Part shown: positions 1 to 8,455 of the stretch, one piece after another | How the letters are laid out: each line of letters starts with the position of its first letter | Position numbering within the stretch: position 1 is the first letter of the stretch | NCBI GenBank assembly: GCA_030654695.1 | Contig: JAURWY010000014.1 | Span: 1-64,000, forward strand | Length of the DNA: 64,000 bases | Reading direction: 5' to 3' | DNA from: Polaromonas sp. | GTDB lineage: Bacteria; Pseudomonadota; Gammaproteobacteria; Burkholderiales; Burkholderiaceae_C | Notes under the pieces: generated by a model | Told to the model about the DNA's origin: nothing | Database searches by the model: none | Seen by the model: the letters and a program-made list of their open reading frames with translations, nothing else | Made by a program: the position numbers and the translations under genes

Positions 1-1021
1 TGATGTCGCCGCCAGTGCGCTGCACCACGCCGCGGACTTCCATGCGCCGTTTGACGTTCTCAAAACTGCTAAGCGCTTGGGCCGCCGTGCTCGGGCTGAC
101 GCCGACATGCTCGGCCGCAGCGATGGCGGCCAGCGCATTCAGCTGGTTGTGCACACCGCTGATCGCCCAGCACACTTCGGCCACAGGCTGGCCAGCTTTC
201 AGCACTTGAAAGGCTTGCGGTTCACCCACGGCCGTGAAGCCGGCTGGGTTCGACGCGCTTGCGCCGAAGTGCACTTGCTCACTCCAGCAGCCTTGCGCGA
301 GCACGCGCTTCAAGCTGGCCTCGGCGGCGTTCACCACCACGCGGCCTTGCGACGGCACGGTGCGCACCAAGTGGTGGAATTGCCGTTCGATGGCCGCCAG
401 ATTCTCAAAAATGTCGGCGTGGTCAAACTCTAAGTTATTCAAAATGGCCGTGCGCGGCCGGTAATGCACAAACTTGCTGCGTTTGTCGAAAAAGGCCGTG
501 TCGTACTCGTCGGCCTCGATCACAAAGCAGGGGCCTTGGCCGAGGCGGGCGGAGACGCCAAAGTTCAAGGGCACGCCGCCGATCAAAAAGCCCGGTTGCA
601 AACCCGCCTGCTCCAGAATCCAGGTAAGCATGGCGGTGGTGGTGGTTTTGCCATGCGTGCCCGCCACGGCCAGCACATGGCGGCCTTGCAGCACGTGCTC
701 AGCCAGCCACTGCGGGCCGCTGGTGTAGGGCAGACCTTGGTTAAGGATGGCTTCCATCAGCGGGAACTTGGGGCTTCCGTCTGGCAACTGGGCGCGCGAC
801 ACCACGTTGCCGATGACAAACATGTCGGGCTTGAAGCCGGCTTGCTGCAACACGCCGTCGTCATAGCCTTCGGTCAGCTCAATCCCCAAGCTGCGCAATT
901 GGTCGCTCATGGGCGGGTAAACGCCGGTGTCGCAGCCGGTGACTTGGTGGCCGGCTTCGCGTGCGAGGGCGGCCAAGCCGCCCATGAAGGTGCCGCAGAT
1001 TCCCAATATATGTATGTGCAT
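1..1021 (-). CDS. mpl: UDP-N-acetylmuramate:L-alanyl-gamma-D-glutamyl-meso-diaminopimelate ligase (partial)
   Basis: Cytoplasmic Mur-ligase that re-attaches recycled murein tripeptide to UDP-MurNAc. The frame starts at ATG 1021 (reads MHIHILGICGTFMGGLAALA) and is still open at the window edge, so about 340 residues of a family of roughly 460 are present and the C-terminal domain is missing. Visible are the N-terminal Rossmann motif (residues 5-15), the ATP P-loop GTHGKTTTT near residues 121-129, the EADEYDTAFFDKRSKF segment from about residue 169 and NNLEFDHADIF from about 195, which together separate Mpl from MurC. It is divergent from the hypothetical gene to its right. Family assignment is secure. 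Confidence 0.93.
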   Translation of the reverse strand, partial: MHIHILGICGTFMGGLAALAREAGHQVTGCDTGVYPPMSDQLRSLGIELTEGYDDGVLQQAGFKPDMFVIGNVVSRAQLPDGSPKFPLMEAILNQGLPYTSGPQWLAEHVLQGRHVLAVAGTHGKTTTTAMLTWILEQAGLQPGFLIGGVPLNFGVSARLGQGPCFVIEADEYDTAFFDKRSKFVHYRPRTAILNNLEFDHADIFENLAAIERQFHHLVRTVPSQGRVVVNAAEASLKRVLAQGCWSEQVHFGASASNPAGFTAVGEPQAFQVLKAGQPVAEVCWAISGVHNQLNALAAIAAAEHVGVSPSTAAQALSSFENVKRRMEVRGVVQRTGGDI

Positions 1022-1101
1022 GCGGCATTTTAGGCAGCGGCGGGATCGCCGATTCAACCCCATGTGCAATGGGCGTTCGCACAGGTGCAAAAATACCTGT
1101 C

Positions 1102-1701
1102 ATGAACTCATTTGAACCGCACGGCCTGAAGGCTGAAATCGCTGCCGCAGCTGCCGCCATGGTGGTTGAAGAGGGGCTTGAATACGGCCCCGCCAAGCGT
1201 CGCGCGATCAAGCAGATGGCTTTGCCGTCGCGCACCGAGTTGCCGGGCAATGACGAAATTGAAGACGCGGTGCACGAGTACATTGCGCTGTTTTGTGCTG
1301 AGACGCAGCCAGCTGAGTTGCAAGCGCTGCGTGAGCTGGCCTTGGTCTGGATGCAGCGCATGGCCGAGTTTCGGCCGTTTTTGGGTGGGGCGGTCTGGCA
1401 CGGCACCGCAACGCGGCTGTCGGATATTTATATTCAACTGTTTTGTGATGACTCGAAGTCGGCTGAAATTGCCTTGATAGAGCACAACGTAGATTACGAA
1501 CCCCGCACCGTCAACGGGTTTTGGGGCGACAGCGTTGAAGCGTTGAGCATTCGCAGCGTTTGCAAACCCTTGCAGGAAACCGTCGGGGTGCACCTGATGG
1601 TCTATGACCACGACGATTTACGCGGCGCCTTGCGGCCTGATGCCAAAGGCCGCACGCCACGTGGCGACTTAGCGGCTGTCGAACGCTTGCTGGCTCTGTG
1701 A
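1102..1701 (+). CDS. conserved hypothetical protein next to mpl
   Basis: A 199-residue soluble protein with no signal peptide or membrane segment. The N-terminus is alanine-rich (EIAAAAAAMVVEEG) and the centre reads HGTATRLSDIYIQLFCDDS, which could belong to a nucleotidyltransferase-like or other alpha/beta fold, but I cannot name a family. It is divergent from mpl, with the two starts about 80 bp apart. ATG 1102 was chosen; an in-frame ATG at 1069 would add 11 residues, and neither has a strong Shine-Dalgarno sequence. Codon use matches the neighbours, so it is probably a real lineage-specific gene of unknown function. Confidence 0.75.
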   Translation: MNSFEPHGLKAEIAAAAAAMVVEEGLEYGPAKRRAIKQMALPSRTELPGNDEIEDAVHEYIALFCAETQPAELQALRELALVWMQRMAEFRPFLGGAVWHGTATRLSDIYIQLFCDDSKSAEIALIEHNVDYEPRTVNGFWGDSVEALSIRSVCKPLQETVGVHLMVYDHDDLRGALRPDAKGRTPRGDLAAVERLLAL

Positions 1702-1786
1702 CAAATTAGCCTCGATCTTCAACGATCTTGGCTTTAAAACCTGCGAAACTGCCTTAAAGTTAAATTAGAAGTGAACAGGAACCTAG

Positions 1787-2320
1787 ATGATCCAACGTAG
1801 AAACTTGCTGTTTGCCAGCACCGCCGTGGCGGCGGGTCTGGCGGGCGTCGGCGCCGCTTGGTGGCTGCGCGACCGCCATGGGGCGCCAACGACCGGCAAT
1901 TCATCGGCAGACCCGTTCTGGGCTTTGGAGATGGAAACGCCTGATGGCGAGATGTTCAAAGTCAGCAGTTTGGCGGGTCAGCCCTTGCTGGTGAATTTTT
2001 GGGCAACTTGGTGCCCGCCTTGCGTGGAAGAGTTGCCCTTGCTGAACCGTTTCCACCAAGAGCAGCAAGTGCGGGGCTGGCGCGTGCTGGGTCTGGCTGT
2101 CGATCAACCGAGTGCTGTGCGTGCTTGGCTGAAGAAGTCACCGCTGGACTTTCCGATCGTCATGGCCGGTCTGGGAGGCACTGATCTGAGCAAGCGCATG
2201 GGTAATTTGACGGGTGGCCTGCCATTTTCGGTGGCCTTTGGTGCCTCTGGTGATGTGCTGCAGCGTAAAAGTGGTCAGCTGTTACCTGCAGATTTGGCTA
2301 ACTGGGTTGCGCTCTCTTGA
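1787..2320 (+). CDS. TlpA-family thiol:disulfide oxidoreductase
   Basis: A 177-residue membrane-anchored periplasmic thioredoxin. Residues 1-27 form a signal or anchor with an N-terminal RR pair (MIQRRNLLF) and a hydrophobic stretch, so export could be by Sec or Tat. The redox motif WCPPC is at residues 75-79 inside FWATWCPPCVEEL, typical of TlpA/ResA proteins, which reduce apocytochrome or other periplasmic thiols. A cis-Pro region follows (GGLPFSVAF near residues 143-151). It is followed by a 298-bp gap and then accB. Function in cytochrome maturation is inferred from the family. Confidence 0.9.
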   Translation: MIQRRNLLFASTAVAAGLAGVGAAWWLRDRHGAPTTGNSSADPFWALEMETPDGEMFKVSSLAGQPLLVNFWATWCPPCVEELPLLNRFHQEQQVRGWRVLGLAVDQPSAVRAWLKKSPLDFPIVMAGLGGTDLSKRMGNLTGGLPFSVAFGASGDVLQRKSGQLLPADLANWVALS

Positions 2321-2618
2321 TCGTTCGCCACTGTTCCTTTCAAGTCGCTAACAGCGGCAAAATGAAGCTCAATTTGCGTTAAAGTTCGGGACTGGTAAAT
2401 TTTAAGCGCCTCAAAAAGCTGAAAAATTGCCTTTTAGACGATTTGCAGATGAGTACAATTCGAGCGGTTTAGTGGAAGAAGACCAACAAAGAGTTGGTGA
2501 GTGCCACTTGTTACTTGGTTGGGTCAAGATCTGATCTCAGGTCGAGCTGCTGATGCAGTTGGGCAATTCGTATCAAAGGCTGGGCTGTCTGCCCGCCACT
2601 GTCTTCGGAGAATAAAGC
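2321..2618. other. intergenic leader before accB
   Basis: 298 bp with no credible ORF. It contains a small inverted repeat (ACCAAC at 2482-2487 and GTTGGT at 2493-2498), an AT-rich stretch around 2390-2460 with a TACAAT that could be a -10 element, and the accB ribosome-binding site GGAG near 2607. It probably carries the accBC promoter and leader. An aroQ gene, often found before accB in related genomes, does not fit here (it needs about 450 bp). Confidence 0.45.
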
Positions 2619-3068
2619 ATGGATCTACGCAAACTCAAAACATTGATTGACTTGGTTTCAGAGTCAAACGTGTCAGAACTTGAAATCACCGAGGCTGAAG
2701 GTAAAGTCAGAATCGTCAAATTCATGGGCGCAGCACCTGTTGTGATGCAAGCGCCAGCCTTGGTGGCTGCTGCGCCTGTGTCAGCTGCTGCGGTGGTGGC
2801 CGCGCCGGCTGCTGTTGTGCCAGCCGAAGCGCAGGGACACTCAGTCAAGTCGCCCATGGTGGGCACGTTCTACCGTTCGGCCAGTCCTGGTGCCAAGGCT
2901 TTTGTCGACATCGGTAGCCAAGTCAAAGAAGGCGACACCATCTGCATCATCGAAGCCATGAAGATTCTCAACGAGATCGAGGCAGACAAGTCGGGCACCA
3001 TCACCGCGATGTTGTGTGAAAACGGTCAGGCCGTGGAATACGGACAACCACTCTTCATCATCGAGTGA
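2619..3068 (+). CDS. accB: biotin carboxyl carrier protein of acetyl-CoA carboxylase
   Basis: A 149-residue carrier subunit that moves carboxybiotin between AccC and the carboxyltransferase in the first step of fatty-acid synthesis. It has the family N-terminus [13 protein letters not shown], an Ala/Pro/Val-rich linker at about residues 38-72, and a C-terminal biotinyl domain with the motif EAMKILNEI; the biotinylated lysine is K115. A GGAG ribosome-binding site precedes the ATG. accC follows 10 bp after the stop, giving the usual accBC operon. Confidence 0.97.
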   Translation: MDLRKLKTLIDLVSESNVSELEITEAEGKVRIVKFMGAAPVVMQAPALVAAAPVSAAAVVAAPAAVVPAEAQGHSVKSPMVGTFYRSASPGAKAFVDIGSQVKEGDTICIIEAMKILNEIEADKSGTITAMLCENGQAVEYGQPLFIIE

Positions 3069-3078
3069 AGCGGGCGCC

Positions 3079-4428
3079 ATGTTTAAAAAAATTCTGATCG
3101 CAAACCGGGGCGAAATCGCCCTGCGTATCCAGCGGGCCTGTCGGGAACTTGGCGTCAAGGCCGTGATGGTTTACTCCGAAGCCGACCGCGAAGCCAAATA
3201 CATCAAGCTGGCGGACGAGGCTGTTTGCATTGGCCCTGCGGCCTCGGCGCAGAGCTACCTCAGCATGCCGGCCATCATTGCCGCGGCCGAGGTCACCGAT
3301 GCAGAAGCCATTCACCCTGGCTATGGCTTTCTCAGCGAAAACGCTGATTTTGCCGAGCGCGTGGAAAAAAGCGGCTTCAAGTTCATCGGCCCGACGCCGG
3401 AATCCATCCGCATCATGGGCGACAAGGTGTCGGCCAAACAAGCCATGATCCGGGCCGGCGTGCCTTGCGTGCCGGGTTCTGAAGGCGCTTTACCTGACGA
3501 CGCGGCCATCATCAAACGCACGGCCAAAGCCGTCGGTTACCCGGTGATCATCAAGGCCGCTGGCGGCGGCGGCGGGCGCGGCATGCGCGTGGTGCACACC
3601 GAGGCGGCGCTGATCCATGCGGTGCAAACGACCAAGGCCGAAGCTGGCGCTGCTTTCGGCAATCCGGCGGTGTATATGGAGAAGTTTCTTCAGAACCCGC
3701 GCCACATCGAAATCCAGATCATGGCTGACCAGCATAAAAATGCGGTCTGGCTCGGCGAGCGCGACTGCTCCATGCAGCGCCGTCACCAAAAAGTGATCGA
3801 GGAAGCGCCAGCACCCGGCGTCCCCCGCAAGCTGATCGAAAAGATCGGTGAGCGCTGCGTTGCTGCGGTCAAAAAAATTGGCTACCGTGGCGCTGGTACC
3901 TTCGAGTTCTTGTACGAAAACGGCGAGTTTTATTTCATTGAAATGAACACACGGGTTCAGGTCGAGCATCCGGTCACGGAGTGGGTCACCGGCGTTGACA
4001 TCGTGAAGACGCAAATCATGGTGGCCGCTGGCGAACGTCTGCCGTTCACGCAGCGTCAGATCGAGATCAAGGGCCATTCGATTGAATGCCGGATCAATGC
4101 CGAGGACCCTTACAAGTTCACGCCATCACCGGGTCGCATCACGACATGGCACGCACCCGGCGGTCCCGGTGTCCGGGTGGACTCGCACATCTACGCCAAC
4201 TATTTTGTGCCGCCAAATTACGATTCGATGATCGGTAAGATCATTGTTCATGGTGACACGCGTGAGCAGGCTTTGGCCCGCATGCGCACGGCACTGGCTG
4301 AAACTGTGGTCGAAGGCATTAACACCAACATCGCTCTGCACCGTGAGCTGATGGTGGACGCCAAGTTCATGGACGGCGGCACCAATATTCACTATTTGGA
4401 AGAGTGGTTGTCGCAGCGGCAACGCTGA
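3079..4428 (+). CDS. accC: acetyl-CoA carboxylase, biotin carboxylase subunit
   Basis: A 449-residue ATP-grasp enzyme, the same length as E. coli AccC, which carboxylates biotin on AccB using bicarbonate and ATP. The N-terminal [14 protein letters not shown] is diagnostic. The glycine-rich ATP loop [11 protein letters not shown] lies at residues 160-170, followed by [20 protein letters not shown] and the metal/ATP site [19 protein letters not shown] 3079 was preferred over an upstream in-frame ATG at 3016, which lies inside accB. It is co-transcribed with accB. Confidence 0.97.
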   Translation: MFKKILIANRGEIALRIQRACRELGVKAVMVYSEADREAKYIKLADEAVCIGPAASAQSYLSMPAIIAAAEVTDAEAIHPGYGFLSENADFAERVEKSGFKFIGPTPESIRIMGDKVSAKQAMIRAGVPCVPGSEGALPDDAAIIKRTAKAVGYPVIIKAAGGGGGRGMRVVHTEAALIHAVQTTKAEAGAAFGNPAVYMEKFLQNPRHIEIQIMADQHKNAVWLGERDCSMQRRHQKVIEEAPAPGVPRKLIEKIGERCVAAVKKIGYRGAGTFEFLYENGEFYFIEMNTRVQVEHPVTEWVTGVDIVKTQIMVAAGERLPFTQRQIEIKGHSIECRINAEDPYKFTPSPGRITTWHAPGGPGVRVDSHIYANYFVPPNYDSMIGKIIVHGDTREQALARMRTALAETVVEGINTNIALHRELMVDAKFMDGGTNIHYLEEWLSQRQR

Positions 4429-4536
4429 GCTTCAGCCCTCGGTTTCAAACCCGCACGCGCGTCCTTGTAGATGCGCTGCGGGTTGTTTTCGTTTTTTACC
4501 TCTCATTTTTTATCTTTTCATTTGGCGGGTCTTTCC

Positions 4537-5421
4537 ATGAGTCTTTTTGAACTGGTCATGCTGGCCCCGGTGGATGCCGTCGAGAGCGTCAGCGATGCGC
4601 TGGATGCCCTCGACGCTTTGAGTGTGTCGGTCGAAGATGCTGATGCACAGACGCCGGCTGAACAGGCGCTGTTTGGTGAGCCCGGCATGCCGCCGCCCAA
4701 AGCCGGCTGGGAGCGCTCGCGAATCGTCGCGCTGTTTCCCAACGAAGCGGCTGCCCGCGACGCGGCTGGGCTGCTGGCAGCGCAAGACTTTTTCAGTGCT
4801 TGCCAAGTGGTCGCCGTCAGTCCGGTGCCTGAGCAAGATTGGGTGCGTTTGACGCAATCGCAGTTCACGCCGGTCGAGATCACGCCTGAGTTCTGGATCG
4901 TCCCGACTTGGCATGAGCCACCGGCCCAAGCGCGCCAAGTGATCCGCCTGGATCCGGGGCTGGCTTTTGGCACCGGCACCCATCCAACCACCCGCATGTG
5001 CCTGCGCTGGATTGCCGCTGGCCGCGCGGGTAGCCGTGTGCTGGACTACGGTTGCGGTTCGGGCATCTTGGCTATTGGTGCCGCCAAGTTCGGCGCGACG
5101 GATATCGATGCAGTCGATATTGATGAAGCCGCCGTGCAGTCGACCCTGGCCAATGCTGAGGCGAATCACGTGCAATTGAAAGCCGGCTTGCCGGATAAAT
5201 CGTCGGGCACTTACCAAACCGTGCTGGCGAATATTTTGGCGACGCCGCTGAAGGTGTTGGCGCCGTTGTTGTGCGCCCATGTTGCGCCGGGGGGGCATTT
5301 GGTGCTCGCCGGCATTCTGGAGCGTCAAGCCGACGAACTCAAAGAAGCGTATGCACCGTATGCCACTTTGAGCGTGACCGACAGTGAAGACGGCTGGATC
5401 TTGATGACCGCAAAGTTCTGA
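4537..5421 (+). CDS. prmA: ribosomal protein L11 methyltransferase
   Basis: A 294-residue SAM-dependent enzyme that trimethylates lysines and the N-terminus of ribosomal protein L11. Features are the substrate-recognition N-terminal domain (about 1-120), the linker DPGLAFGTGTHPTT (139-152) typical of PrmA, and the class I SAM motif VLDYGCGSGILAIGA (168-182). ATG 4537 matches the family N-terminus; an in-frame ATG at 4471 would add 22 unlike residues. It lies downstream of accBC and 37 bp before the DUF3426 gene. Confidence 0.95.
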   Translation: MSLFELVMLAPVDAVESVSDALDALDALSVSVEDADAQTPAEQALFGEPGMPPPKAGWERSRIVALFPNEAAARDAAGLLAAQDFFSACQVVAVSPVPEQDWVRLTQSQFTPVEITPEFWIVPTWHEPPAQARQVIRLDPGLAFGTGTHPTTRMCLRWIAAGRAGSRVLDYGCGSGILAIGAAKFGATDIDAVDIDEAAVQSTLANAEANHVQLKAGLPDKSSGTYQTVLANILATPLKVLAPLLCAHVAPGGHLVLAGILERQADELKEAYAPYATLSVTDSEDGWILMTAKF

Positions 5422-5458
5422 GTCAATCTGAGCTAAGCAAGCCCTACAATTCGAGTCG

Positions 5459-6538
5459 ATGAGCTTGATAACCTGCTGCCCCAATTGCCGAACCATGTTC
5501 AAGGTCGTGGCCGACCAACTCAAAGTGTCGGACGGCTGGGTTCGCTGCGGCCATTGCGATGGTGTTTTCGATGCCTCCGCGCACTTTCAGGCGGTCGCTG
5601 AACCAGAACTGCTGGAGGTTCATGAGGCTGAGGAGCAGGATGCGCCGGCACCGGTGGTGGAACCCGCTGCGGCAACTTTGCCGGTCACGGCTGTCGATGA
5701 AAGTCCCAAGGACTTCGCTACTCAGTTCGCGTCCCATTCGCCTAAGGAGGATGCATCGGTTTCCGCGCCGCTGTCGAGTTATTTGTCGGCTCCGGAGGCT
5801 GCCGATTTTCCAGCCCAAGAGGATCATGTGCGCAGCCAAGACGGCGCCGATCATCGTGCGCTGTACGGCTCGAAAAAATCAAGCAAACCCTTGAGTTCGA
5901 CCAAAGCTGAGGACGTTCGCCGCCCATCGCTCCCCGAAGTGGCTTTTGTTCAGACGGCGCAGCGCAGAGAAAAATCCAAGCGCCCGTTTTACAAGATGCT
6001 GGCCGTGTTGCTCGCCCTAGGCTTGTTGGGCATATTGGCGTTACAAGTGCTCTTGCACGAACGCGATGCCTTAGCCGCTCGTTACCCGGCGTTGTTGCCA
6101 GCACTTGAGGTGGTGTGCCAGAAAATGGATTGTCAGATCAAACCGCCGCGCGTGATCGAGGCGGTGATGATCGACAGCTCTTCATTCACGCAGACAGGAC
6201 CTGATGCCTACCGGCTGAATGTGGTTCTTAAAAATACCCGGCTCGCGGTGGTTGCCATGCCTGCCCTGGAAGTGACTTTGACCGGCTCGCAAAACGAAGT
6301 CTTGATTCGCCGGGTCCTGCTGCCTGCTGAGTTTGGCGCGAGCAGTAACCGACTAGACCATGCCGTACCTTTCACGGGTGTTTTTAATTTGCTTGTCAGT
6401 CTGCCCGCTGGGTCTGTTACGCCATTGCCGACGGCTTCGTCGACTGACGCGGCAACGCTCGATGGACAAGCTGTGGTTGAGGCGCCTTCCGAGTCAGTCC
6501 CGATCACCGGTTACCGCCTGTTTGCTTTTTACCCCTGA
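5459..6538 (+). CDS. zinc-ribbon and DUF3426 domain membrane protein
   Basis: A 359-residue protein. The N-terminus carries an MJ0042-type zinc ribbon (CPNC at 7-10, CGHC at 30-33). A low-complexity acidic, Pro/Ala-rich linker (about 45-165) leads to one transmembrane helix near residues 179-200 (MLAVLLALGLLGILALQVLL) and an outer DUF3426 domain. The biochemical role is not known. It sits between prmA and a PfkB kinase with short gaps, suggesting one transcription unit. Confidence 0.88.
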   Translation: MSLITCCPNCRTMFKVVADQLKVSDGWVRCGHCDGVFDASAHFQAVAEPELLEVHEAEEQDAPAPVVEPAAATLPVTAVDESPKDFATQFASHSPKEDASVSAPLSSYLSAPEAADFPAQEDHVRSQDGADHRALYGSKKSSKPLSSTKAEDVRRPSLPEVAFVQTAQRREKSKRPFYKMLAVLLALGLLGILALQVLLHERDALAARYPALLPALEVVCQKMDCQIKPPRVIEAVMIDSSSFTQTGPDAYRLNVVLKNTRLAVVAMPALEVTLTGSQNEVLIRRVLLPAEFGASSNRLDHAVPFTGVFNLLVSLPAGSVTPLPTASSTDAATLDGQAVVEAPSESVPITGYRLFAFYP

Positions 6539-6556
6539 AACTCGAGAAATACACGC

Positions 6557-7456
6557 ATGCCCGCTTTGATTTGTGGCTCTCTGGCCTTCGACACCATCAT
6601 GACTTTTGAGGGCCGTTTTGCTGAGCAGATCTTGCCCGAGCAATTGCACATCTTGAATGTGTCTTTTCTGGTCCCAGCCCTGCGCCGCGAGTTCGGTGGT
6701 TGCGCAGGCAACATTGCCTACAGTTTGTCGCAACTCGGTGGCACCGCCCTGCCCATGGCAACGGTTGGCAATGACGGCACGGACTATTTGGCGCACCTGC
6801 GCAGCAAGGGCATCAGCACCGAGTTCATTCGCGAGCTCACCGATACGTACACGGCTCAAGCCATGATCATGACGGACCGTGACAACAACCAGATCACGGC
6901 TTTTCATCCTGGTGCCATGAGCCAAGCGCACCTGTCTGAAGTGGCCGCCCGCCATGACATTAAGATCGGCATCATCTCGCCCGATGGCCGTGACGCCATG
7001 CTGCAGCATGCCGCGCAATTCAAGGCTGCCGGTATTCCTTTTGTGTTTGATCCCGGTCAGGGTTTGCCGATGTTCAATGGCGATGAGCTGACGCAGTTTG
7101 TCGACCTCGCGACGTGGGTGACGGTCAATGACTACGAAGGCTGCATGCTGACCGAACGCACAGGTCTGGACAACAAAGCGCTGTCCATGCGCGTTCAGGG
7201 GCTGGTTGTCACACTCGGTGCCGACGGCTGTGAAGTCTGGGTCGACGGCGAGATGACCTTGGTGGCACCCGTGAAGGCGACCCAGCTGGTGGATCCGACG
7301 GGTTGCGGCGATGCTTTCCGTGGCGCTTTGCTGTTTGGTCTTGAAAAAGGCTGGTCACTGGTGCAGTGCTGCGAATTGGGCAACCGTGTGGGTGCCCATA
7401 AAATATCGACTCCGGGCTGCCAGAACTACACGCTAGAGACGATTTATCCGGTTTGA
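6557..7456 (+). CDS. PfkB-family carbohydrate/nucleoside kinase
   Basis: A 299-residue ribokinase-fold kinase. The N-terminal motif FGGCAGNIAYSLSQLGG and the C-terminal signature DPTGCGDAFRGALL are present; D252 in GCGDAF is the expected catalytic base. The substrate cannot be read from sequence: members of this subgroup are often annotated as adenosine or sugar kinases. It starts 18 bp after the DUF3426 gene. Confidence 0.88.
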   Translation: MPALICGSLAFDTIMTFEGRFAEQILPEQLHILNVSFLVPALRREFGGCAGNIAYSLSQLGGTALPMATVGNDGTDYLAHLRSKGISTEFIRELTDTYTAQAMIMTDRDNNQITAFHPGAMSQAHLSEVAARHDIKIGIISPDGRDAMLQHAAQFKAAGIPFVFDPGQGLPMFNGDELTQFVDLATWVTVNDYEGCMLTERTGLDNKALSMRVQGLVVTLGADGCEVWVDGEMTLVAPVKATQLVDPTGCGDAFRGALLFGLEKGWSLVQCCELGNRVGAHKISTPGCQNYTLETIYPV

Positions 7457-7501
7457 GCTAGAGACGCATCAGCCGTTCGGTTTCAGCGGCGTGCGGGCTG
7501 T

Positions 7502-7840
7502 TTAGAGTGTTGGAATGAGTCGTTCCCAGTGGGCCACGGCGACCACACGGCTGTCGATTCTCAATTGTTTTCGCCGTGACGTCTGACCACGCACCAGTGT
7601 GATGTCACGTTGCGCGATGCCCAACTCTTTCGCCAGCCATTTCACCAGCGCCTCATTGGCTTTGCCATCAATCGGCAGTGCATGCAAACGCACGCGCAGT
7701 GCCTGCTGTCCTACTTCACCGAAGAGCCCATCTGCTTTTGTTTGCGGTGCATTCGGCATGACGTGAATACTCACCAAGCAGTCACCGGTTTTAGGGTCGT
7801 GCTGTAGAAAGACGGCGTTGGGGACGGGGTACGGGGGCAT
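7502..7840 (-). CDS. DUF167 (YggU-like) family protein
   Basis: A 112-residue protein with the YggU core: VSIHVMPNAPQTKADG, LRVRLHALPIDGKANEALVKWLAKELG and ITLVRGQTSRRKQLRI. The family is a small alpha/beta fold of unknown function. It converges with the PfkB gene (46 bp between stops). A divergent paralogue lies at 20641-20943, so the genome carries at least two DUF167 genes. Confidence 0.9.
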   Translation of the reverse strand: MPPYPVPNAVFLQHDPKTGDCLVSIHVMPNAPQTKADGLFGEVGQQALRVRLHALPIDGKANEALVKWLAKELGIAQRDITLVRGQTSRRKQLRIDSRVVAVAHWERLIPTL

Positions 7841-7870
7841 GGTCGGTGGTTAGTGGGGGAGGGCGGCCAT

Positions 7871-7905
7871 AAAAAAGCCCGGCATCTTTCGATGCCAGGC
7901 TTTAA
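7871..7905 (-). terminator. Rho-independent terminator of the histone-like gene
   Basis: Inverted repeat AGCCCGGCATC / GATGCCAGGCT (one unpaired base) around a short TTTC loop. On the minus strand it is followed by a run of T (the A run at 7871-7876). It lies 18 bp downstream of the histone H1-like stop codon. Confidence 0.8.
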
Positions 7906-7923
7906 GCAGAGTTACCTGACTGC

Positions 7924-8262
7924 TTAGGGCTTGCTGGCTGTTGGAAACGGCCAGGCAGCTTGCGGGTTCAGAGTTGTCTGAGCCGCTGGGCTGGCCGCTG
8001 AAGCAGGTGCTTTGGCAGCGGGCTTTTTCGCAGCTTTCTTCGCAGCGGGTTTCTTCGCAGCTTTCTTCGCAGCGGGTTTCTTTGCAGCTACTTTTTTCGC
8101 AGCAGCTTTCTTAGCGGGCGCTTTTTTGGCGGCAGCTTTTTTGGCCGGAGCCTTTTTCGCTGCTACTTTTTTAGCTGGGGCTTTCTTGGCCGGTGCTTTT
8201 TTAGCGACCGGGGCTTTTTTTGGTGCAGCTTTTTTAGATGCTACTTTTTTCGCAGTTGCCAT
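7924..8262 (-). CDS. histone H1-like Lys/Ala/Pro-rich DNA-binding protein
   Basis: A 112-residue very basic protein made mostly of AKKAPAKKA/AKKPAAKKA-type repeats, like the C-terminal tail of histone H1 and the bacterial HctB/AlgP group. It is expected to bind DNA non-specifically and affect nucleoid packing. The last 25 residues (ASAASPAAQT and on) are not basic. ATG 8262 was chosen because AAGGAG stands 6 nt upstream; the longer frame to 8280 adds MIKEKT, encoded by the ribosome-binding site itself. Such repeat tracts vary in length between strains. Confidence 0.88.
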   Translation of the reverse strand: MATAKKVASKKAAPKKAPVAKKAPAKKAPAKKVAAKKAPAKKAAAKKAPAKKAAAKKVAAKKPAAKKAAKKPAAKKAAKKPAAKAPASAASPAAQTTLNPQAAWPFPTASKP

Positions 8263-8293
8263 AGTTTTCTCCTTGATCACGTTGCAAAGAGCA

Positions 8294-8316
8294 CTTCACA
8301 TCTGGAGTATGTGAAG
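8294..8316. promoter_or_regulatory. inverted repeat upstream of the histone-like gene
   Basis: Perfect 8-bp inverted repeat CTTCACAT / ATGTGAAG with a 7-nt spacer, 32 bp upstream of the histone-like gene start. It could be an operator or a 5' leader hairpin. A second, GC-rich hairpin (about 8324-8362) lies between it and the end of nrdB. Confidence 0.4.
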
Positions 8317-8455
8317 CGATTCACGGCGTTGGGCCAACCGGGAAACCGGGGCCCAGCGCCGAGAACACGGGAACAAAAACCATGGCCTGCTCTGCGGCAT
8401 GCTGATTGGTTCTTGTGTAATTCAAAAATCATGTTGCTTGATGTTGCTAACAGGC

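Noticed and set aside
1..1033. Several plus-strand frames in the first kilobase
   Set aside because: All are opposite to mpl, whose minus-strand frame carries the Mur-ligase motifs but has no stop inside the window.
7924..8262. Short tandem repeats resembling a repeat array
   Set aside because: They are the in-frame Ala/Lys/Pro codon repeats of the histone-like protein, not a CRISPR or non-coding array.
8324..8362. GC-rich hairpin downstream of nrdB as a terminator
   Set aside because: The stem is strong, but there is no T run on either strand; it could as well be a REP-like element, so it is not listed as a terminator.
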